Of a stretch of 64,000 nt of DNA, positions 43,326 to 52,445 are shown piece after piece (position 1 is the first letter of the stretch; every line of letters starts with the position of its first letter). Location of the stretch: NCBI GenBank assembly GCA_025928545.1, contig JAICJH010000012.1, forward strand, positions 54,914 to 118,913, in the 5' to 3' direction. Made by a program: the position numbers and the translations under genes. Under the pieces are notes generated by a model. The model worked only from the letters and a program-made list of their open reading frames with translations. It did no database searches and was not told the origin of the DNA. This stretch comes from Bryobacteraceae bacterium. Lineage in GTDB: Bacteria; Acidobacteriota; Terriglobia; Bryobacterales; Bryobacteraceae.

Positions 43326-43901
43326 GTGGCGCGCCTTATCCTCCTCGCTCTCCTCCTGACTGCCGGCTTACCAGCCGCGGACCTGTGGACATGGTGGGTG
43401 GATGATTGCACCGGCCCCGCCACAGCCTCGGGCTGTCACAAAGACGACGCCGAACTTGCCCGCTGGGCCTTCGAAGCCTGGCAGCGCGAATCCGGCGGCC
43501 AAATCGTATTTCAGAAAAGCACTACGCCGCAGCATGCGCGTCTCACTGTGCACTGGGAAACAGGAGCCAGCCTTTATGGCGAAACGCGCCCTGTCACCGT
43601 GGATGGCCGGCGCGGAGCCGAAATCTACATCCTGCCCGGAGCCAACGCCACGCGCGTCACCGACCCGCTGTTGCGCGCCACCATCGTCTTCCTGACTTTT
43701 GTACACGAAACCGGTCACGCCCTGGGCCTGAGCCATACTTCGAACTTTGCCGACATCATGTACAGTTTTCAATACGGCGGCGACATCGACGCTTACTTCG
43801 ATCGCTACCGGCGTCTTTTGATCGCGCGCCCGGATATCGCTCTCCACTCCGGACTTTCCGATGGCGATCGCAGTGCGCTCCAGGCGGTCCTGGCCCGTTA
43901 G
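43326..43901 (+). CDS. Secreted matrixin-type zinc metalloprotease
   Basis: Protein of 191 residues from the GTG at 43326 (ARLILLALLLTAGLPAADLW, a Sec signal). The frame is open further upstream but overlaps the divergent gene. The zinc-binding motif HETGHALGLSH fits HExxHxxGxxH exactly, and the Met-turn-like ADIMYSF follows. The rest is short, so this is a compact M10-like protease. It shares a 51-base gap with the divergent Gln-rich gene. Confidence 0.85.
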   Translation: MARLILLALLLTAGLPAADLWTWWVDDCTGPATASGCHKDDAELARWAFEAWQRESGGQIVFQKSTTPQHARLTVHWETGASLYGETRPVTVDGRRGAEIYILPGANATRVTDPLLRATIVFLTFVHETGHALGLSHTSNFADIMYSFQYGGDIDAYFDRYRRLLIARPDIALHSGLSDGDRSALQAVLAR

Positions 43902-44027
43902 CTCACCGGGATGCGGCCTGCGGAGCTTTGGAAGCTGACATGCTCCAGCCAAAGTGCCCGGGCTAATGTGCCTCGGCTAATGTGACTGAGCTGACGTAAT
44001 GAAAGATCTCTGCCAACCGGTCGACGC

Positions 44028-45329
44028 ATGCAGCCAACTTTGGAACAACCGGAAAATCTGAAGAGTCGGCGAACCGGTTTCTGGAGTCGCGTCAAAGCTC
44101 ACCCATTGGCGAAGGTTGGCCCTGGTCTGATTACGGGCGTAGCCGACGATGACCCCAGCGGCATCGCCACCTACTCCCAGGCCGGCGCGCAGTTCGGTCT
44201 CCATACTCTCTGGACAATGGCGCTGACATTCCCACTGATGTCCGCCGTCCAGTACATGTGCGCGCTCATTGGAAGGGTCACGGGCAAGGGTCTCGCTGCG
44301 AATATCCGGAAAGCGTTTCCCCCGGTTGTTGTTCGCGGCGTCGTGGTGCTGCTGCTCATCGCGAATACTCTGAACATCGCCGCCGACGTGGCCGCTATGG
44401 GTGAAGTCGCGGAATTAGTTACTGGTCTGAACCGCCATATGATGACGGCGGCCTTTGTCTTTGCAACACTGGGAATGCAGCTCTTCATCCCCTATCACCG
44501 CTATGTTCGTTTCCTGAAGTGGCTGACCCTTTCCCTCCTGGCCTACGTGGCCGTGCTTTTTACCGTGAAGATACCGTGGAGCGAGGTTGCTCTCAGAACG
44601 GTTTGGCCTCAATTTAAATTCGACAGAGCCGGCGCCTCGGTAGTCGTCGCGCTCTTCGGTACCACCATCAGTCCATATCTCTTCTTCTGGCAGGCATCCG
44701 AGGAAGTGGAGGACATGCATGGTCACCGCGCCGCACCTCTGGTTCGCAACACAAAGAAGGCCCCGAAAGAACTTCGCAGAATTCGCTGGGACACCTGGAG
44801 CGGTATGTTCTTTTCGAACGTGACCGCGTACTTCATCATCCTTGCCACGGCTGTGACGCTGCACAACGCGGGAGTCACTACGATCGATACGGCAGCCAAA
44901 GCGGCGAGTGCACTGAAACCGGTGGCGGGAAATTTCGCTTATCTGCTTTTCGCCGTCGGCATTCTCGGGGTCGGTCTGATCGGTGTACCCGTGCTCGCAG
45001 GCTCCGCTGCCTATGCGATGGCGGAAACGATGGGTTGGAAAGAAGGCCTGGAACGGACCACCAGCGATGCCCGCGGCTTCTACAGCGTGATCGCCGTGAG
45101 CGTTCTCGCGGCGCTGGTCATTCAGTATTCGCCCATCAGTCCGATGAAAGCGTTGTTCTGGAGCGCGATCATCAACGGTGTCATCGCGGTGCCCCTGTTG
45201 GTAGTCGTGGTTCTCCTCGTCTCGAAGAACTCCATCATGGGTGAATTCACTGCCAGCCGCACCATAATCGTTCTCGGTTGGATCACGGTCGCCATCATGG
45301 GAGCCGCAGCCCTGAGCCTCTTGTTCTAA
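44028..45329 (+). CDS. Nramp-related divalent metal transporter with altered metal motifs
   Basis: Membrane protein of 433 residues with about 11 helices and the Nramp fold. In canonical Nramp/MntH proteins helix 1 has DPGN and helix 6 has A-Met-x-H. Here helix 1 reads VADDDPSGIATYSQAGAQFG and helix 6 reads TTISPYLFFWQASEE, so the Asn and the Met that bind Mn/Fe are missing. That suggests a different ion, for example Mg as in the Nramp-related magnesium transporters. The extended loop KKAPKELRRIRWDTWSG is also unusual. Confidence 0.85.
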   Translation: MQPTLEQPENLKSRRTGFWSRVKAHPLAKVGPGLITGVADDDPSGIATYSQAGAQFGLHTLWTMALTFPLMSAVQYMCALIGRVTGKGLAANIRKAFPPVVVRGVVVLLLIANTLNIAADVAAMGEVAELVTGLNRHMMTAAFVFATLGMQLFIPYHRYVRFLKWLTLSLLAYVAVLFTVKIPWSEVALRTVWPQFKFDRAGASVVVALFGTTISPYLFFWQASEEVEDMHGHRAAPLVRNTKKAPKELRRIRWDTWSGMFFSNVTAYFIILATAVTLHNAGVTTIDTAAKAASALKPVAGNFAYLLFAVGILGVGLIGVPVLAGSAAYAMAETMGWKEGLERTTSDARGFYSVIAVSVLAALVIQYSPISPMKALFWSAIINGVIAVPLLVVVVLLVSKNSIMGEFTASRTIIVLGWITVAIMGAAALSLLF

Positions 45330-45332
45330 AAG

Positions 45333-45386
45333 ATATCGGCGTGCACCGGCGTGCATCGGCGGCTATTTGGTTTTTCCCGCATCCTG
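45333..45386. repeat. Dispersed intergenic repeat, copy after the Nramp-like gene
   Basis: Its reverse complement reads CAGGATGCGGGAAAAACC, then AAATAGCCGCCGATGCACGCC and TGCACGCCGATATC. It is nearly identical to the copy at 19275-19329 and shares its core with 1549-1570. It fills the 71-base gap between two convergent genes. Confidence 0.75.
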
Positions 45387-45400
45387 GTCTGTACGCGATA

Positions 45401-46819
45401 CTACCCGCGAATTTCGCCCGCCAGCCGCCCCAGTTTCACCAGCGCCCGCTCATACTTCTCTGACCACGTATGCCCGCAGTTAATCCGTATGTAATTGCTG
45501 AATCGGTTGGCACAACAAAACACCGGGCCCGGCAGGATCGTGATGTGCTCCGTCAATGCGGCCTCATAAAGCTTCATTGAATTCGTCTTCGGCGGCAATT
45601 CCACCCACAAAAGATGTCCGCCCGCCGGTCTGCTGATACGCGTCCCCGCTGGAAAATACCGCGCAATTGCGGTCCGAACCGACTCTACCTGTCCGGCCAC
45701 CTCCGCTCGCAACCGCTTCACATGCCGGTCGTAACCACCGGACTCCAGAAAGTCCGCAACCACACGTTGCGAGAGCGAATTGCTCGCGACAGTCGTGACA
45801 AACTTGAGCCTTTCCACCTCGGCGCGAAATCTTCCCGCCAGAATCCACCCCACGCGGTATCCGGGTGGCAGTGTCTTCGAAAAAGACGAGCACAGAATCA
45901 CCAGCCCCTTCTTATCGAAAGATTTCACAGTCGATGGCCGCGTGCCGTCAGCCGCCAGATCGCCATACACGTCGTCTTCGATCACGGCCACGTTGGCGCG
46001 TCCGGTCAACTCCGCCAGAGCGCGTTTATGTTTATCCGGCAGCACATAGCCCAGCGGATTATGGCAATTCGACATCGTAACCACCGCTTTGATCCTGTGC
46101 TTGCGGATCGCTCGTTCCAGTTCATCCAGGTCCATGCCGTCCTGCGGATGCGTCGGTATCTCGACGATCTTCATCCCCATGGACGCAATGTTCGCGAGGA
46201 TGCCGAAATATGTCGGGCTTTCCACCGCGATTGCGTCTCCGGATCGCGCCGTCGCGCGCAGGCCAAGGCTCACCGACTCCAATGCTCCATCCGTGATCAC
46301 AACATCCCGCAGCGAAATACTCTGGTCGATGTGTGCCGCCCGCCGCGCAATTTGCCGTCGCAGACTTTCGAGGCCCGGCGGAACGTCGTAGCGCGAGCTG
46401 TGCGCCGGATTCCGATGCACAATCCGCCGCAGGTTCAGATTCAGCCTGCGGATGGGAAACAGTTCCGGACTCGCACATCCCGCACCGAAGCCAATGTTCG
46501 CCGGATCGTTAGCCGCTGCGAAGACGTCGGACAGAATGTCATCCATACCCGGCGTGCGCTCGCGTGCGCTGCCGGCTTGGAACTTCGGTTCCGGAATCTC
46601 ACTGGCAAACGGCTGACGGACAAAAAATCCCGAGCGCGGACGCGCTTCCAGATATCCGCGATTTTCCAGCCAAATATAGGACTGCAATGCCGTTGTCACA
46701 CTCACCCGATGTTGCGTGCTCAGCTTGCGCAGCGAAGGCGCGCGGTCTCCCGCCCGCAATACCCCGCCTTCCATTTGCCCAATCAGGCTTTCTGCAATCC
46801 GGACATAACGTGTCGCCAT
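45401..46819 (-). CDS. MocR-type regulator (GntR HTH fused to aminotransferase-like domain)
   Basis: Protein of 472 residues. The N-terminal GntR winged helix (about 1-70) includes LRKLSTQHRVSVTTALQSYIWLENRGYLEARPRSGFFV. The rest is a class I aminotransferase domain with the PLP Lys in CSSFSKTLPPGYRVGWIL. MocR regulators bind short direct repeats and sense an amine or vitamin B6 compound. It is divergent from the LytTR regulator, with direct repeats in the shared gap (next feature). The effector is unknown; PdxR- and GabR-like roles are the usual ones. Confidence 0.92.
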   Translation of the reverse strand: MATRYVRIAESLIGQMEGGVLRAGDRAPSLRKLSTQHRVSVTTALQSYIWLENRGYLEARPRSGFFVRQPFASEIPEPKFQAGSARERTPGMDDILSDVFAAANDPANIGFGAGCASPELFPIRRLNLNLRRIVHRNPAHSSRYDVPPGLESLRRQIARRAAHIDQSISLRDVVITDGALESVSLGLRATARSGDAIAVESPTYFGILANIASMGMKIVEIPTHPQDGMDLDELERAIRKHRIKAVVTMSNCHNPLGYVLPDKHKRALAELTGRANVAVIEDDVYGDLAADGTRPSTVKSFDKKGLVILCSSFSKTLPPGYRVGWILAGRFRAEVERLKFVTTVASNSLSQRVVADFLESGGYDRHVKRLRAEVAGQVESVRTAIARYFPAGTRISRPAGGHLLWVELPPKTNSMKLYEAALTEHITILPGPVFCCANRFSNYIRINCGHTWSEKYERALVKLGRLAGEIRG

Positions 46820-46849
46820 TTAAATAACATATAACAGATTTGTGTGATG

Positions 46850-46892
46850 TGAATCTGTACTGGTCATACATTCACAGATCTGAATCTGTACT
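46850..46892. promoter_or_regulatory. Direct repeats in the MocR/LytTR intergenic region, likely MocR operator
   Basis: TGAATCTGTACT occurs at 46850-46861 and again at 46881-46892, 31 bases apart start to start (about three helical turns). Related half-sites CAGATTTG (46835) and CACAGATC (46873) are nearby. MocR-family regulators such as GabR bind two direct repeats about this far apart. The repeat pair starts 31 bases upstream of the mocR start codon. Confidence 0.55.
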
Positions 46893-46963
46893 TCTGCCTG
46901 CGATTTCGGTTACCGTTGAATTCAGGGTATTGTCCGCACCTGAATGAAGGAGTTCCTGGTCGA

Positions 46964-47719
46964 ATGTCCCGCTTCAGAATCCTCATCGTCGATGACGAGC
47001 CGCTCTCACGGACCCGCCTGCGCCGACTGATCGCACTGGATCCGGATTGCGAGTTGGTTGGCGAGTGCGTCAACGGAGCCCAGGCGGTTACGCTTCACCG
47101 CGACCTGCGCCCCGACGTGATCTTTCTCGACGTACACATGCCGGAAATGGACGGCTTCGCTGTCCTGCGCGCGATCGCAGGCTCCGAGGCTCTTGTAATT
47201 CTGGCGTCCGCCCATGGAGAACATGCCGTGAAGGCCTTCGAATCCGCCGTGTTCGATTACCTGCTGAAACCGTTCGGTCGCAGGCGCTTCCATGAATCGT
47301 TACAGCGCGCCAAAGCACGAATTCTTTCGAACCGCTCTACTGATGTTGCGATACCGCCGGAGTCCGCCCCGACCGTTCCTCATCCCGAACGAATTGCCGT
47401 TCGCAGCAACGGCACAGTTCTGTTTTTGAAGCTGGAGGAAGTTGACTGGTTCGAAGCCGCCGATAACTACGTCCTGGTTCATCGCGGTCGCGAGACGTTC
47501 ATCATTCGCGCGACCATGGCCGACCTCGAATCGAAGCTCAACCCCGCACAGTTTCTCCGCGTGCACCGATCCAGCATCGTGAATCTGGACCGGATAAAAG
47601 AACTCCGTCCCTGGTTCCGCGGCGACTACCTTGTCGTACTTCGTGACGGCACCGAACTGACGCTGACCAAGACCCACCGCGAAAATCTCGAATCGCGTCT
47701 GCTGCTGGGCGCTGCCTGA
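46964..47719 (+). CDS. LytTR-family response regulator
   Basis: Protein of 251 residues from the ATG at 46964 (MSRFRILIVDDEPLSRTR) behind AAGGAG. The receiver domain has the phospho-accepting Asp in VIFLDVHMPEMDGF and the later Lys in YLLKPFGRRRF. The C-terminal DNA-binding domain is LytTR (IAVRSNGTVLFLKLEEVDWFEAADNYVLVH, FLRVHRSSIVNLDRIKELRP). Its partner kinase is not in the window. It is divergent from the MocR gene. Confidence 0.93.
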   Translation: MSRFRILIVDDEPLSRTRLRRLIALDPDCELVGECVNGAQAVTLHRDLRPDVIFLDVHMPEMDGFAVLRAIAGSEALVILASAHGEHAVKAFESAVFDYLLKPFGRRRFHESLQRAKARILSNRSTDVAIPPESAPTVPHPERIAVRSNGTVLFLKLEEVDWFEAADNYVLVHRGRETFIIRATMADLESKLNPAQFLRVHRSSIVNLDRIKELRPWFRGDYLVVLRDGTELTLTKTHRENLESRLLLGAA

Positions 47720-47771
47720 CCGGGGGCCGCGCTTTACAGAGGGTGGCAAACGGCTCGCGGTAGCATGTGAA

Positions 47772-48962
47772 TTGGCTTCCACCCGGTCCCCTTTGCTGCC
47801 TATTTTTCTGATCGTTCTTGTCGACATCCTCGGCATGACGATCATTCTGCCGTTGCTGCCGTTTTACGCGATCCAGTTCGGCGCATCGGCTACCGTTGTC
47901 GGTCTTCTGATCTCGACGTACGCTCTCTGCATGTTGGTCGCCGGACCAATCCTCGGCAGTTGGTCTGATCGCATCGGTCGCAAGCCGCTGCTCATCCTGA
48001 GTCAGATCGGAACTTTCGCCGGTTTCCTGATTCTGGCTGCGGCAAATTCGCTTTGGATGGTTTTTCTGGCTCGCATCATCGACGGCCTCACGGCAGGCAA
48101 CCTGTCGCTGGCCCAGGCCTACATTGCCGACGTGACCGAGCCGCAGAATCGTGCCAAATCTTTCGGAGTGATCGGCGTTGCTTTTGGCATAGGTTTTCTG
48201 ATCGGTCCCGCAATCTCCGGCTTCCTTTCGCAATACGGCTATGCCTATCCCGTTCTGGCGGCTGCGGCGCTTTCGGCCCTCAGCGTCGTCTGCACCGCAA
48301 CGCTGCTCCCCAAGGCCGAACCGCACCTGGCCGACGAAGCCCCAGGACCCGGCGGCAAACGCCTTGGCCTGATGGACTGGGGCCGCTATGCGGAATACTT
48401 CGCGCGCCCCGGCCTGGGCAAACTTTTGTGGGAGTTTTTCTTCTTCGCGTTCCCGTTCTCGCTCTTCATCAGCGGTTGCGCGCTGTTCGCGCGTCAACGC
48501 TTCACCTGGCACGGGCATCCGTTTGGAGCCAAAGAAGTCGGCTACGTCTTCGCGTACACAGGATTCCTCGGCATTATCCTTCAGGGTGGTTTGCTCGGCC
48601 GCCTGGTAAAACGCTTCGGCGAACGCGCTCTGGTCCGGACCGGTTACCTGACCACCGGCGTTGGCTGCGCCTTCCTCGGCTGGTCGCGCACCATTGCTCA
48701 ACTGCTTGGCGCCAACACGCTGAACTCCTACGGCATGGGCGTATTGCGTCCCGCTCTCACATCTTTGATCACCCAAAAAACAGGTCGGCACGAACAGGGT
48801 GTTGTCCTCGGCCTCACGCAGTCGATCACATCGATTTCGTCCATCATCGCTCCGGCCATTGCCGGCGCCATGATTGATCGCCAGTGGCTCGCCGGGTGGG
48901 CCCTCCTGATGGCCGCGATTTCTTTTGTCGGTCTGCTTCTGAGCTTTAGCAGCGCGGATTAG
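47772..48962 (+). CDS. MFS efflux transporter, TetA/multidrug-like
   Basis: Membrane protein of 396 residues with 12 predicted helices. It has the MFS motif A GSWSDRIGRKPLL after helix 2 and the helix-5 region SFGVIGVAFGIGFLIGPAISGFL with the antiporter motif C. It resembles the DHA1 family (TetA-like drug/H+ exporters). The frame opens with TTG at 47772. Its end overlaps the convergent small Cys gene by 17 bases. Substrate unknown. Confidence 0.88.
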   Translation: MASTRSPLLPIFLIVLVDILGMTIILPLLPFYAIQFGASATVVGLLISTYALCMLVAGPILGSWSDRIGRKPLLILSQIGTFAGFLILAAANSLWMVFLARIIDGLTAGNLSLAQAYIADVTEPQNRAKSFGVIGVAFGIGFLIGPAISGFLSQYGYAYPVLAAAALSALSVVCTATLLPKAEPHLADEAPGPGGKRLGLMDWGRYAEYFARPGLGKLLWEFFFFAFPFSLFISGCALFARQRFTWHGHPFGAKEVGYVFAYTGFLGIILQGGLLGRLVKRFGERALVRTGYLTTGVGCAFLGWSRTIAQLLGANTLNSYGMGVLRPALTSLITQKTGRHEQGVVLGLTQSITSISSIIAPAIAGAMIDRQWLAGWALLMAAISFVGLLLSFSSAD

Positions 48963-49128
48963 ATGTAGCGCCGCCCGCCGCCTCAAAACCCGCGCATTGC
49001 AGCACCGGAAGTCGCGGATATTTCGGGAACCGCGGGTCCACCTTCGACATCTGGCATAACAAAAAAACACTCCCGCGGTCGTTGCGGATTTCCTTCGCGT
49101 GGATGCATGTCGAGCACAGGCCAGTCAT
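48946..49128 (-). CDS. Small Cys-containing conserved protein
   Basis: Protein of 60 residues from the ATG at 49128; a TTG at 49152 would extend it but overlaps the DegP terminator. Core: LCSTCIHAKEIRNDRGSVFLLC, then VDPRFPKYPRLPVLQCAGFE. The CxxC ... C ... C pattern looks like a small zinc ribbon. Short proteins of this shape (with DPRFPKYPxLPVLxC) seem familiar across many bacteria, but I know no function. Confidence 0.7.
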   Translation of the reverse strand: MTGLCSTCIHAKEIRNDRGSVFLLCQMSKVDPRFPKYPRLPVLQCAGFEAAGGATSNPRC

Positions 49129-49150
49129 CGAATCCCAGGCTCGATCATAC

Positions 49151-49187
49151 AAAAAGGCGGGGCCCCCTTGCGGAGAACCCCGGCCTT
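49151..49187 (-). terminator. Intrinsic terminator of the DegP-type gene
   Basis: On the minus strand AAGGCCGGGG pairs with CCCCGCCTT with one bulged base and is followed by a T-run (plus-strand A-run at 49151-49155). It lies 24 bases after the protease stop. Confidence 0.7.
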
Positions 49188-49210
49188 CAACTCCAACCTG
49201 CTTGCTGGCG

Positions 49211-50680
49211 TCAAACTGCCAGGTACAACTTATTCCCTTTACGATTGATCAACAGCAGCGACTCGCCTTTTGAACGCTGCAGTGCGCTCGCGAATTCGCT
49301 GGAGTTTGCCACTTTGCTGTGGTTCACTTCCTGAATCACGTCGCCTTCCTTCAGCCCTGCGCTCGCTGCCGGGCTCGCCGGGTCAACATCGGTGACCACC
49401 ACTCCCGGCGTTCCGGGAGCTACACCCGCCTGCCGCGCCATCTGCGGATTCAGGCTTTCCACCGAAACTCCGTTGAGTGCGCTGTTCGATGGCGTCGCCT
49501 CATTGCTGGCCCGCTCCACCGGCTTGCCCGGCATTTCCGCCGTGACCGCTGTAAGATTCACAGTCGAACCATTCCGGAATACCTGAAGCTTCAGCGGGGC
49601 ATTCGTACCCATCATGGAAATCTCCATGCGCAGTTGATTGGTCTCCAGCACCGGCTTGCCGTTCACTGCTGTAATCACGTCGCCCGATTGCAAACCAGCC
49701 TTCTGCGCCGGACTGCCCGCCGTTACATCGCTCACCAGCGCGCCCTTCGGTCCTTCGAGGCCCATGGCTCTCGCGATGCCAGGCGTCACTTCCTGAATCG
49801 ACACGCCGAGATAAGCGCGCGTCACATGGCCGTTTGTCGCGATCTGATCCATCACCTGTCTCGCCAGGCTCACGGGCACCGCGAAACCAATCCCCTGATT
49901 CCCGCCCGAATTCCCGGCCAGAATCGCCGTATTGATGCCAACCAGTTCACCGCGGTCGTTGACCAGCGCCCCGCCGGAATTACCAGGGTTGATGGAAGCG
50001 TCGGTCTGGATGAAGTCTTCGTAGTCTTCGATGCCCAGATTCGCGCGCCCCGTCGCACTCACTATGCCCTGCGTTACGGTTTGGCCGACGCCATACGGAT
50101 TCCCGATTGCCAGCACCGAATCGCCAACCTGCAGCTTATTGGAATCACCGACCGTAATTGCCGGCAGATTCGCCGCGTCGATGCGGATCACTGCGATATC
50201 CGTTTTGGAGTCTGCGCCGATGACCTTCGCCTTAAACTCGCGTCGGTCCGGCAGCGTAACCAGAACATCAGTCGCGCCATCCACCACATGGTTATTCGTC
50301 AGAATGTAACCGTCGGGACTGATGATCACGCCGGAACCCAGACCACCTTCGCGATGAGAGGATGGCGGCGCCTGGAAATTGCGGCCATTGCGTCCCCCGA
50401 AGAACTGCTGAAACAAATCGGATTGATCGCCCTGAAAAGCCGTGGGCGTTTTAACCACTTTGGACGCGGAAATCTTGACTACCGACGGCATGGCCGCATG
50501 TGCCGCGGGGGCCATCGTCAAACGGGCGCCGCCTTCGTTCGGATCGGCCATTTTCAGATGAATATGCGCCGGATCCACGCCGCCGTGGGCCACTACTGCC
50601 AGCGCGCCCGCCAGCACGAGTGCACCCGATACTGCCTGAAGTTTAGCTTTGGTTGTTTGGAAAAAGGAAAAATGTCTCAA
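49211..50680 (-). CDS. DegP/HtrA-family periplasmic serine protease (Do type)
   Basis: Envelope protease/chaperone of 489 residues with an N-terminal membrane/signal segment (VSGALVLAGALAVVAHGG). The catalytic triad is His in LTNNHVVDGA, Asp in KTDIAVIRID and Ser in NPGNSGGALV. Two PDZ domains follow (AYLGVSIQEVTPGIARAMG... and GVVVTDVDPASPAASAGLKEGDVIQEVN). It deals with misfolded envelope proteins. The gene stands alone with its own terminator. Confidence 0.95.
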   Translation of the reverse strand: MRHFSFFQTTKAKLQAVSGALVLAGALAVVAHGGVDPAHIHLKMADPNEGGARLTMAPAAHAAMPSVVKISASKVVKTPTAFQGDQSDLFQQFFGGRNGRNFQAPPSSHREGGLGSGVIISPDGYILTNNHVVDGATDVLVTLPDRREFKAKVIGADSKTDIAVIRIDAANLPAITVGDSNKLQVGDSVLAIGNPYGVGQTVTQGIVSATGRANLGIEDYEDFIQTDASINPGNSGGALVNDRGELVGINTAILAGNSGGNQGIGFAVPVSLARQVMDQIATNGHVTRAYLGVSIQEVTPGIARAMGLEGPKGALVSDVTAGSPAQKAGLQSGDVITAVNGKPVLETNQLRMEISMMGTNAPLKLQVFRNGSTVNLTAVTAEMPGKPVERASNEATPSNSALNGVSVESLNPQMARQAGVAPGTPGVVVTDVDPASPAASAGLKEGDVIQEVNHSKVANSSEFASALQRSKGESLLLINRKGNKLYLAV

Positions 50681-50767
50681 GAGGAAACTCCTTAAGTGAC
50701 GGGCGTTGGCGCCCTGTTCTTAAGACGTTCCTGTTTTCAATTCGTCACGGTGGCGCGCGCGGGCAAC

Positions 50768-51664
50768 TCAGTTCGGCGACGGTTTCTCGATGTGATCGAT
50801 TACGTACACATCCGCATTGCCAGTCTGCGCTTCCATCTTCAGTCCGAGGCGTTCAAACATCTGGTAAACCGTCGGTACATCGGCCATATCCGTACCGTCT
50901 TCAGCTTTCGCGCCGGGCGCCGGTGCGGGAGCGGCATCCATGGGAAGCCAGCCTGTGGTCTCGATTTTATAGAGTCCTTTCAAACCCGTCTTATCGAGCA
51001 ACGGCCGGTCTGTCCAGTTCTCGACAAAGCCTGCAAGGTCCGCCATATTCACAGCCCACGCATGAATTCCGCGTCCGCGGCCTCCGTTGATCACATGACA
51101 CACCGGAGGTGCCCCCACTGCGGGCCCAGTTGGTGCTGCGGTAGTTTCCGGGCAGTCTTTTTCGTCAACGTCCGCTTTTTGCAGTTTGGGTCCGCCTTTG
51201 GCCAGCACCAGCGCGTATACAGGCATCTGCTTTTTTTGGCGGCGGATTGCCAGCTTAAATCGGTCCTCCAGCAACGTCTGGACCATCGCCCTGATCCGAT
51301 CTTCGCGAGCCTCGACCGTCAATCCGGCGGGCAGTTTACCGGTCGCTTCGATGTCATAAAAGCCGGCCATCGTGCGCCGGTCCCCGCGAATCCAATCAGG
51401 TACACCAGTCAGGCGGACGCTCGGATTATCGGGCAGCCGGTACGCGAAAGAAATAAGCATGGACCCTGGAAACTTCGCGACAAACCTTCCACCCGGCAGA
51501 ATTGTAGGCGGCATCAGTGAGCGATCGTCCGGAGAATGAGGCTTGACCGACGCCGCTTCGAATGCCGGTCTCGACTGGGCCTCGATCGAAGAAGAAATGC
51601 CGGTCAGCGCAACCATCGCTGCCAGCAGCGATCGGTCAATTTTCTGTAGGTACTTTATCGGCAT
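50768..51664 (-). CDS. TIGR03435-family secreted protein (first of tandem pair by position)
   Basis: Secreted protein of 298 residues from the ATG at 51664; an in-frame TTG lies at 51676. It starts MPIKYLQKIDRSLLAAM with a signal-like helix, then has the family pattern PAFEAASVKPHSPDD, GGRFVAKFPGSMLISFAYRL, GFYDIEATGKLPAG, MVQTLLEDRFKLAIRRQKKQMPVYALVLAKGGPKLQ, and later MADLAGFVENWTDRPLLDKTGLKGLYKI. Function unknown; the family is expanded in Solibacter-like Acidobacteria. It overlaps its paralogue by 29 bases. Confidence 0.9.
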   Translation of the reverse strand: MPIKYLQKIDRSLLAAMVALTGISSSIEAQSRPAFEAASVKPHSPDDRSLMPPTILPGGRFVAKFPGSMLISFAYRLPDNPSVRLTGVPDWIRGDRRTMAGFYDIEATGKLPAGLTVEAREDRIRAMVQTLLEDRFKLAIRRQKKQMPVYALVLAKGGPKLQKADVDEKDCPETTAAPTGPAVGAPPVCHVINGGRGRGIHAWAVNMADLAGFVENWTDRPLLDKTGLKGLYKIETTGWLPMDAAPAPAPGAKAEDGTDMADVPTVYQMFERLGLKMEAQTGNADVYVIDHIEKPSPN

Positions 51665-52445
51665 GCTCGACAACAAGTGATTCGACTATCGCTCTTCTGC
51701 GCTCCAGCGTCAATCCCAGTTGCTTTTCGAGCGCAGGCTTTAAACCCGCCAGCATCTCTTCGCCTGACTGATCGATGACATCCGGATCAAGTAGCAGGGT
51801 AAGATCGAAACGCCCCGACAACCCGGTCGAATCGATCACTGGCGTGCTATTGGAGGACCCACCCGCCGTTGTCAGCGCGCCGGCAAACAGAGGCATGGAA
51901 ATATTTGTGAAGGAGTCGCGCACCCGGCCTCCTTCGAAGTTGATTTGCATATGTACGTCGTCGCTGTATCCCGCGAAAGGAAACGGCATTTCGGGGCCTC
52001 GCGCTGGCTCGTAGTTCCCGCCGGATTCGCGAAACCTGACTCCATCCTTAGCAATCGACAGCGCCCAGACCGGCATCTCCTTCTTCTCCACGCGAACGGC
52101 CAGGTGGAACCGCTGCGCCAGCAGAGTTCGCAGCATAAGGCGTAACTCGCTCTCCGAAACACCCCCGGAAGCCCTGGCCTGAATATCGTAGAACGGGGCG
52201 CCCTGCATTCCCTGCGTTCCGGAAATCTGGAAGTTGCCTGCCGCGTACGCCCATTTCAGGGCCGCTGAAAAGGAAACCTGCCGCATCGTAAGCGAGTTTG
52301 AAGAGACGTGTATTGCCGAAGTCGGCAGACCGGGACTGTCGTTCATCCGGATGGAAGCGACGTCGAAAGCCGGACTCTGCGCGTTTCCGTGAACACTGAA
52401 TAGCAGCGCTGCCGCCACGGCGAGCAATGCGCGGGCCGGTTTCAC
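51636..52445 (-). CDS. TIGR03435-family secreted protein (second copy)
   Basis: Paralogue of the previous gene, 269 residues starting with GTG at 52445. Signal MKPARALLAVAAALLFSVHG, then PAFDVASIRMNDSPG, MRQVSFSAALKWAYAAGNFQI, FYDIQARASGGVSESEL, LMLRTLLAQRFHLAVRVEKKEMPVWALSIAKDGVRF, and STGLSGRFDLTLLLDPD. These correspond block by block to its neighbour. Start and the slipin stop overlap by 4 bases (GTGA). Function unknown. Confidence 0.92.
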   Translation of the reverse strand: MKPARALLAVAAALLFSVHGNAQSPAFDVASIRMNDSPGLPTSAIHVSSNSLTMRQVSFSAALKWAYAAGNFQISGTQGMQGAPFYDIQARASGGVSESELRLMLRTLLAQRFHLAVRVEKKEMPVWALSIAKDGVRFRESGGNYEPARGPEMPFPFAGYSDDVHMQINFEGGRVRDSFTNISMPLFAGALTTAGGSSNSTPVIDSTGLSGRFDLTLLLDPDVIDQSGEEMLAGLKPALEKQLGLTLERRRAIVESLVVEHADKVPTEN

